64,000 bases of DNA from assembly GCF_000718015.1 (NCBI RefSeq), contig NZ_JODY01000022.1:1-64000 (forward strand), written 5' to 3'. Below, in pieces: positions 59,190 through 64,000 of the stretch; the stretch's first letter is position 1, and each line of letters opens with the position of its first letter. The position numbers and the translations under genes were made by a program. The notes under the pieces are model-generated. The model had not been told where the DNA came from. It made no database searches and saw only the letters and a program-made list of their open reading frames with translations. The stretch is from Streptomyces catenulae. Its GTDB lineage: Bacteria; Actinomycetota; Actinomycetes; Streptomycetales; Streptomycetaceae.

Positions 59190-60110
59190 TTAGACCGCCG
59201 GGACCTTGAGCGCGTCCCACTGGCGTTTGCCGGGCCAGCCGTCGCAGTACGCCGGGGCGTCGCGCAGCTTGCGCTGCCACTTGCGGAAGGACTCGCGGTC
59301 CGCGTTCGTCCACTGGGGGCCGGGGCCGGACGAGTAGGCGGAGCACCCCTCAGCCACGAGCCGGCGACCCATGGCCGTGACGAGCGGGCCATTGGGCTTG
59401 CCCTTGAAGTACGCCTCACCGGGGAACGGCGCGTACTTCGGCGCGCTCGCCTTCGTCTTGAGCTTCTGGCCGGGCCGGATGACGTAAGGCGCCTTGAGCC
59501 CGTTGAGCTGGGCCAGGGTTTGCCACTTGATCCCCAGGGCCCGGCCGATGCCAGAGAGGGTGTCCCCGCTCTTCACCGTGTAGCTCCCAGTGGTCGGGGC
59601 CGGGGAGGAGCCGCCCGCGATGGCCTTCGCGCGCTTCAGGATCTCCGGGAGCTGGGCGACCACACGTGAACCGGGACACGATGTGTGCCCGCCCCAGGCA
59701 CTCCCGCCCATGCCGTGGTACCCCAGGCCCCGGCCGTTCGGGTCGGTGGTTAGCCGAAGCGGGACGCCGTGGGTCTTGTGCGCCCAGGCGAGCACTTCGG
59801 CGCACCGGGAGAGCTGGGCGTCCGTCAGCGTGTCCCCGCCCCGCCCCTCGTTCTCGATGCTCAGCCATGCCCGGTTGCCGCCCGCCTGGGCCCAGGCCCG
59901 GTTGGCGGTGTCCACCCACTGGCAGAGCTGACCGGCGCGGCTCGTGCCGAAGTGGGCGGACGCCTGAGCCCGGCTGTTCCGGAACCACGAATCGGTACCG
60001 GCGTAGGAGCCGTCCATGATGTGGATCACCACGCCGTGGACGGAGTCCTGCCCGCCTGCGGTGTAGTTGGTCGGAATGGGCTTCCACGTCGCCCCGTTGA
60101 ATCGCGCCAT
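59190..60110 (-). CDS. endolysin: N-acetylmuramoyl-L-alanine amidase with LysM
   Basis: 306 residues. An amidase_2 domain (GVVIHIMDGSYAGTDSWFRN, HFGTSRAGQLCQWVDTANRA, GHTSCPGSRV with zinc ligands His, His and Cys), a LysM repeat (YTVKSGDTLSGIGRALGIKW), and a C-terminal wall-binding domain (FPGEAYFKGKPNGPLVTAMG, RESFRKWQRKLRDAPAYCDG). It cuts peptidoglycan for lysis. ATG 60110 with GGGAGG before it. Confidence 0.93.
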   Translation of the reverse strand: MARFNGATWKPIPTNYTAGGQDSVHGVVIHIMDGSYAGTDSWFRNSRAQASAHFGTSRAGQLCQWVDTANRAWAQAGGNRAWLSIENEGRGGDTLTDAQLSRCAEVLAWAHKTHGVPLRLTTDPNGRGLGYHGMGGSAWGGHTSCPGSRVVAQLPEILKRAKAIAGGSSPAPTTGSYTVKSGDTLSGIGRALGIKWQTLAQLNGLKAPYVIRPGQKLKTKASAPKYAPFPGEAYFKGKPNGPLVTAMGRRLVAEGCSAYSSGPGPQWTNADRESFRKWQRKLRDAPAYCDGWPGKRQWDALKVPAV

Positions 60111-60168
60111 GCGCGACCTCCCTTGTTCAGAGGGAAACCCCCGCCCGAAGTCCGGACGGGGGCGCGTT

Positions 60169-60198
60169 GCACTGGGGGTCTGGCGAGTCGGTTGCCTG
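60169..60198 (-). promoter_or_regulatory. 30-bp phage element, copy f
   Basis: GCACTGGGGGTCTGG then CGAGTCGGTTGCCTG, 58 bases before the endolysin gene. The most divergent copy. Confidence 0.6.
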
Positions 60199-61941
60199 CT
60201 AGGCGAGTGCCGCCCAGAACCTGTTGGAGCCGTTCTCCACGGCGCTCAGGCTGATGGACGCGGGGGCAGATGTGGCAGCCGTGCCCGCGATGGAGCCGTA
60301 CCGCCTGATGTTGTTGAGCCCAAAGAAGTTGGGCGGAGAGCCGAAGGCAGAATCGGCGCACAGCATCATGGGCCCGTCCCCGGCCGTGGTGTTGTACCGG
60401 AAGGACCACGCCACGTAGTAGATCCCGGCGGGCAGGGACGCGTTAGCCGTGAGCGGAGCGGACACGGTGGCGCCGCCCGCGTTGTGGACTCCGGCAATGA
60501 CCGTCTCCCCGGTCAGCGCTGCCGTCGTGCCCACGCGGGTGCCCGACGCGTTGTAGATGGCGCCCCAGGAACCGGCAGTCATCCCGCCCGCGTACCCGCC
60601 GAAGTGCCAGCAGACGCGGGAAACCGTCTGCGTGCTCTTCAAGAGCACGGCGGTGATCCGGAGAGTTGCGTTGCCGGGGTAAATGGGCGTGCTCATCCCA
60701 ACCGCCGGGTCGAATGCCCACGCCTTCAGGCCCAGGTCGGATGGGCCCCAAGTGTGGTCCGTGGGGACCTCCAGCGGGAGCTGGGCGAGGGGGAGGCGGG
60801 ACGAGCCGTCCAGGGAGGCCACGCCGTTGGCCGTGCCCCGGGCGGAGGTCGCCAGGGCGGACACGTCGGCAGCGACCAGGGTGACGGTTGGGCCGCTCTT
60901 GCCGTTGACGGTGACCACCGCCCCGGAGGGGATGGAGAGTTGGGCGCCGGGAACCTTCCCGGTCTCGTCCAGCGACGCGACGCCACCCGGGGCTCCCCGA
61001 TCAGAAGCCGGTACGGCGCCCACGTCGGCAGCATGAAGGACGATGTCCGGGCCCAGGCTGCCGTTGACGCTGTTGACCGAGCCGTTCCCCGGATCGCCCT
61101 TCGGGCCCTGGACACCTTCAGGCCCGACGGGCCCGGGAGGGCCGGCCGGGCCGGTGTCGCCCTTCGGGCCGGGGACGGTGCTTGCCTCTCCGGTGTCCCC
61201 CTTGGGGCCCCGGTCGCCCTGGGGGCCGGTGTCGCCCTTGGGCCCCTTCAAGTTGCCGACGGGGGCGCCCCAGTCAGTCTCGCCCCGCTGCCGGATATCG
61301 CCGGTGTCGGCACGAAGGAGAAGATCCCCCGGCTTCGCGTCGGCGCTGGGCGTGGTGGTGTCGTTCACGTACCACTGAGATCCCCGGAGGTCTCCGCCCA
61401 CGGTTGCCCAGGCACCGCCGCTCTTCTTCCACATGGTCACGGTGGTGTGCGTGACTCCCAGAAGGCTCCGGGTGTCGTACTGGGTGTAGAAGTCCCCATC
61501 CAGGCCCAGGTCCGCCGCCGGAGCGGTGTTGCCGGTGTAGATCTGGGAGCCGGGTACGGGCACGTAGTTCGGGGTGGTCGGGTCTGCGGGCGCCACGTCG
61601 GCAAGGTCCACGTCCGGGACGTTCTTGGGCAGCAACAGGGCGAAGGTCCGGGAGCCCACGACCCCGGCAAGGTTCTCCTTGACGGTCCACGCCCAGCCGC
61701 TGGGGTTCATGTCCGGCGCGTCCGTCGCAGGCAGGCGGGCGGAGAAGGAACCGTTCTCGTCCAGCGCCGCCACCACGGGCCCGGCGATGAACAGATCCGA
61801 CTGCGGAAAGGTGAGGAGCCCCGGAGCGGTGAAAGTAACGGTTCCAGTCAGTGCGCGTCCGTCAGGGCCCAGGTAGCGGCCGTGCACGCGGACGGTCGGA
61901 ATGCCGGGCGGCAGCGGGCTAGTGTCGGTCGGTGTGCTCAT
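60199..61941 (-). CDS. phage tail fibre/receptor-binding protein with collagen-like repeat
   Basis: 580 residues. An N-terminal beta domain (VRVHGRYLGPDGRALTGTVT), a middle with YTGNTAPAADLGLDGDFYTQ, about 55 residues of Gly-X-Y collagen-like repeats (GPKGDTGPQGDRGPKGDTG and following), an ADVGA-type repeat domain (LHAADVGAVPASDRG) and a C-terminal beta head (IYYVAWSFRYNTTAGDG). Probably the host-binding tail fibre. ATG 61941; palindrome copy 4 is 20 bases upstream. Confidence 0.85.
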   Translation of the reverse strand: MSTPTDTSPLPPGIPTVRVHGRYLGPDGRALTGTVTFTAPGLLTFPQSDLFIAGPVVAALDENGSFSARLPATDAPDMNPSGWAWTVKENLAGVVGSRTFALLLPKNVPDVDLADVAPADPTTPNYVPVPGSQIYTGNTAPAADLGLDGDFYTQYDTRSLLGVTHTTVTMWKKSGGAWATVGGDLRGSQWYVNDTTTPSADAKPGDLLLRADTGDIRQRGETDWGAPVGNLKGPKGDTGPQGDRGPKGDTGEASTVPGPKGDTGPAGPPGPVGPEGVQGPKGDPGNGSVNSVNGSLGPDIVLHAADVGAVPASDRGAPGGVASLDETGKVPGAQLSIPSGAVVTVNGKSGPTVTLVAADVSALATSARGTANGVASLDGSSRLPLAQLPLEVPTDHTWGPSDLGLKAWAFDPAVGMSTPIYPGNATLRITAVLLKSTQTVSRVCWHFGGYAGGMTAGSWGAIYNASGTRVGTTAALTGETVIAGVHNAGGATVSAPLTANASLPAGIYYVAWSFRYNTTAGDGPMMLCADSAFGSPPNFFGLNNIRRYGSIAGTAATSAPASISLSAVENGSNRFWAALA

Positions 61942-61960
61942 GCTTCCCCCTACAGAAATG

Positions 61961-61998
61961 GGGCATCCAACCGACTCACGTGAGTCGGTTGGATGCCC
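61961..61998. repeat. inter-operon palindrome, copy 4 (38 bp, perfect)
   Basis: A perfect 19-bp inverted repeat, left arm GGGCATCCAACCGACTCAC. Its centre is the same ACTCACGTGAGT as copy 2, with CC for GC in the half-site. Here the element and the terminator of the upstream gene (stop at 62011) are the same hairpin. Confidence 0.92.
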
Positions 61999-62010
61999 TG
62001 CGGTTCGGTC

Positions 62011-62256
62011 TTATGGGCGGGCCAGGAGTTCCGCGACCTGGGCCCGGAGTTCGGCGTTCTCGCGCCGCAGCTCCCGGACCTCTTCGCGCAGCTCCGCAAG
62101 CTCTTCCGCCTGGCGCTCCGCCTTGCTCGCCCAAGCTTCCGCTTCTTCGCGCCACGCGTCGCGCATCCCGGTTTGCCACCGGTGGAGCACCACGCCGATG
62201 AAGAGCAACAGGGGAACGGCAGTCTCAGCGGCCCCGTAGAGGCGGGTCAGGTCCAT
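62011..62256 (-). CDS. small membrane protein with coiled coil
   Basis: 81 residues: one N-terminal helix in the membrane (AAETAVPLLLFIGVVLHRW), then a long heptad helix (AEELAELREEVRELRRENAE). Possibly a spanin-like or holin-associated protein, but that is only a guess from shape. The ATG at 62256 lies 8 bases after the upstream stop. Confidence 0.75.
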   Translation of the reverse strand: MDLTRLYGAAETAVPLLLFIGVVLHRWQTGMRDAWREEAEAWASKAERQAEELAELREEVRELRRENAELRAQVAELLARP

Positions 62257-62264
62257 CGTTCCCC

Positions 62265-63074
62265 CTAAACACCCAAGATTGGCTCTGTGATGTCCGGGTC
62301 ACGGCCCCATCCGCCGTCCGTCCCCCGCATCCAGGCCCAACCCTTCTCGTCGGCTTCCGGGATGCGCTCCTTCGGCAGACCTACGCAGTAGTGCATGGCG
62401 GAGATCCCGTACGCCCCGTCGTCGGAGTTGGGCACGGTGACGAAGTCCGGCGCCCATGGGCTCTTGTCACGGTAGGTCGGCACCCACCACCACTTACCGC
62501 TCTCGTCCTGCTTGTAGCCGTAGTTGAGGATGTTCCCGTCGATGGCGGCCCCTTCAGTGGCGGAAATCGCGTAGATGTCGCGCCCCTTGGGGTGCTCCGG
62601 CCCCCGCTTGTACCTGTGCTGTAGCTCGATGGTGTAGACGGTGGTCTCATCCTGGTAGTCCCAGCCGTAGGGGATGCCGTGGACCCAGCGCATGACAACC
62701 ACGCCCACCTGCCGTACCTGAGCACCGGTGAGGTTGAGGACCCTGGACGCGCTGACGATCTCGCGTTCCGCCCTGCCTGTGTGCCGGAACGCGGCAAGGC
62801 GGACCTCCGCCTCCCGCTTTCCTGTGAACAGGTGGTCAGTGATGAACTTGCATTCCACGCGGTCGAAAACGAGCCCCGTGGCGTTGGCGACGCTCACGGA
62901 GGCCCACACGTTCCCGCTGACCGCCGGGCGGTTCTGTGCCGCCCACTCAACGGGCGGGTACCGGTCGAAGGAGTTCACCGGTGCGGGTGCCCGCTCGATG
63001 GCGCTGAGCCGGCGCCGGATCTCCGCCAGTTCGTTCACGAGAGAGGGCGGGACGCCGTTAGCTTGGGTTGGCAT
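62265..63074 (-). CDS. phage tail-associated protein
   Basis: 269 residues. N-terminal helix NGVPPSLVNELAEIRRRLSA (a typical actinophage tail-gene start), then beta-rich sequence (ASVSVANATGLVFDRVECKF, VGVVVMRWVHGIPYGWDYQD). It sits between a minor tail gene and the fibre genes, so a baseplate or tail-tip role is likely. The ATG at 63074 overlaps the end of the tail gene by 17 bases. Family not recognised. Confidence 0.75.
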   Translation of the reverse strand: MPTQANGVPPSLVNELAEIRRRLSAIERAPAPVNSFDRYPPVEWAAQNRPAVSGNVWASVSVANATGLVFDRVECKFITDHLFTGKREAEVRLAAFRHTGRAEREIVSASRVLNLTGAQVRQVGVVVMRWVHGIPYGWDYQDETTVYTIELQHRYKRGPEHPKGRDIYAISATEGAAIDGNILNYGYKQDESGKWWWVPTYRDKSPWAPDFVTVPNSDDGAYGISAMHYCVGLPKERIPEADEKGWAWMRGTDGGWGRDPDITEPILGV

Positions 63075-64000
63075 TGCTCCACAACTCCTTACTGGCGAGC
63101 GCCAGGCGGATGGACTCCGTGCCGTTCGCGTCCACCGTCGTGGCGACTTCGGTCACGGCGAACTCGTCCAGGAAGGCGACATATCCCGCGTCCGCGTCCA
63201 CGGCCACGTAATCGCCCGGGGCGAAGTCCAGTGGTGCGAACTGTCCTGGGTAGAGGGTGAGTTCCGGTATCGCGGTGGGCACTGATCCGGCATTGGCGGT
63301 GGCTTGGGCCTTGCCGATGAGTGTCTGCGTTTCCTTCACGTCCGGGTACGTGCCGACCATGACGCGCTCAGGCATCCGGGCAGCAAGCTCCTTGTTCTCG
63401 AAGATGCCAACGAGCTTTTCGCCATTGCCCTTGTCGGCCCCAGTCGCGTACGCGGTGGTACACAGTGCCGTTGAGTCGTAGCTGACCTGCGTGACGTTGC
63501 AGTTCGCACGGTGTGTCAAAGTCCGGGTCGCGGAGCCCGCGCGGCTGGTCATGACGAACCGGTTGCCCACCCTGACACCGGGCTCAGCCCAGTACGTTTC
63601 ATAGCGGAAGTTGAACCCGTTGATGTTGTCCGCCAGTTGCTCGATGGCCTCCCCGGCGTTCTTCAGCTCGTACCGGGTCCACACCGTGGTTCGCTTCGCG
63701 CCGGTCGCCTTGATCGTGCTCGTGTCCGTGCCGATGCCGTTGTCCGCGTTGAAGTAGGCAATCCACGCCTTCAGGATGTTCGCCTGCTCCAGGCTCCGGG
63801 CACTCCATCCGCTGCCGAAGACGCGGCCCTTGTAGTGGGAGTGGAAGCCGGTGGCGCCCAGGGAGAGCGTCCCCGCCTCGATGTCAGCGGAGGCGGTCCA
63901 GAAGATCCCGCCCCACACCGGTTCCCCGTCCCGCAGAACCACGAGACCGCTGATACCCGCGATGAGCGATTCCGGGTCGGCCTCCGGGGCGAACAGCGGG
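63058..64000 (-). CDS. minor tail protein, 5' end outside the window
   Basis: The frame is open from the right window edge, so the gene is partial (314 residues visible). VLRDGEPVWGGIFWTASADI, LSLGATGFHSHYKGRVFGSG and NINGFNFRYETYWAEPGVRV match the siphophage tail-hub / baseplate hub type (Siphovirus ReqiPepy6 Gp37-like). It would hold the tail tip. It is the upstream member of the tail operon, with overlapping downstream genes. Confidence 0.8.
   Translation of the reverse strand, partial: PLFAPEADPESLIAGISGLVVLRDGEPVWGGIFWTASADIEAGTLSLGATGFHSHYKGRVFGSGWSARSLEQANILKAWIAYFNADNGIGTDTSTIKATGAKRTTVWTRYELKNAGEAIEQLADNINGFNFRYETYWAEPGVRVGNRFVMTSRAGSATRTLTHRANCNVTQVSYDSTALCTTAYATGADKGNGEKLVGIFENKELAARMPERVMVGTYPDVKETQTLIGKAQATANAGSVPTAIPELTLYPGQFAPLDFAPGDYVAVDADAGYVAFLDEFAVTEVATTVDANGTESIRLALASKELWSNANPS

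Larger units (their letters stand above)
39246..64000. mobile_element. temperate phage integrated in nth (left part)
   Basis: Phage replication, lysis and tail genes (family A polymerase, primase-helicase, RDF, exonuclease, dNMP kinase, amidase, tail fibre) run from 46.4 kb to the window end, mostly on the minus strand. The 39.8-46.3 kb part is made of small genes of lower GC bias. A phiC31 Gp3-like directionality factor suggests a large serine integrase, not seen here. The right end lies beyond the window. Confidence 0.85.

Noticed and set aside
60067..61983. Plus-strand ORF of 638 codons antisense to the tail fibre
   Set aside because: Composition artefact of collagen-like repeats on the other strand.

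Overview
The window is high-GC Streptomyces-type chromosome (GC-rich third codon positions, GTG and TTG starts, bldG, a complete tad-like secretion cluster) that runs into the left part of an integrated temperate phage. Gene order from holB to nth matches, from memory, the S. coelicolor SCO3540-SCO3569 neighbourhood.

Core chromosome, 1-39245. An imperfect tandem repeat (1-365) is followed by holB, a three-part membrane/thymidylate kinase/coiled-coil protein (tmk) and topA, all on the minus strand. Next come two small plus-strand membrane proteins, a secreted protein, a class I methyltransferase, a lipoprotein and the membrane pyrophosphatase hppA. The bldG anti-anti-sigma gene and its partner anti-sigma gene lie back to back with a DECH-box helicase. 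The helicase converges, with antisense overlap, on a compact Flp/Tad-type operon (ssd-like, tadA, tadB, tadC, DUF4244, tadE, tadE-like) in which most junctions overlap by 4-8 bases. A HAD phosphatase, a probable structured RNA, a Fic-like protein, a ParA/CooC ATPase, a STAS-carbonic anhydrase, acs, nhaA, a holin-superfamily membrane protein, an alpha/beta hydrolase, a MarP-type protease and a NUDIX hydrolase follow.

Junction, about 39246-39308. nth (endonuclease III) is a chimera. Its C-terminal part has host codon usage. Its N-terminal part has the lower-GC codon usage of the phage, and 20 extra residues separate the two. I read this as the attL of a phage that integrates inside nth and supplies a replacement 5' half with its own promoter.

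Prophage, 39246 to beyond 64000. The left 7 kb holds many small genes, a GntR repressor-like gene, a four-repeat CRISPR-like array with type I-E geometry and no cas genes, a tRNA-like sequence with an enlarged anticodon arm, and an XRE/DUF397 pair. From 46.4 kb on, every recognised gene is on the minus strand: a sigma-70-like factor, family A DNA polymerase, a cytosine methyltransferase broken at a C22 tract, primase-helicase, PD-(D/E)XK-like proteins, a phiC31 Gp3-like recombination directionality factor, a Cas4/RecB-like exonuclease, dNMP kinase, a holin candidate, a LysM amidase endolysin, a collagen-repeat tail fibre and tail proteins. The window ends inside a tail gene; integrase, capsid and attR are not in view.

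Two repeat families organise the prophage. One is a 24-38 bp palindrome found in four inter-operon gaps, next to terminators. The other is a 30-bp element found just upstream of six phage genes. Together they look like a phage-wide control system (repressor operators plus phage-specific promoters or start-associated sites). They, the nth chimera and the CRISPR-like array are the parts most worth following up.
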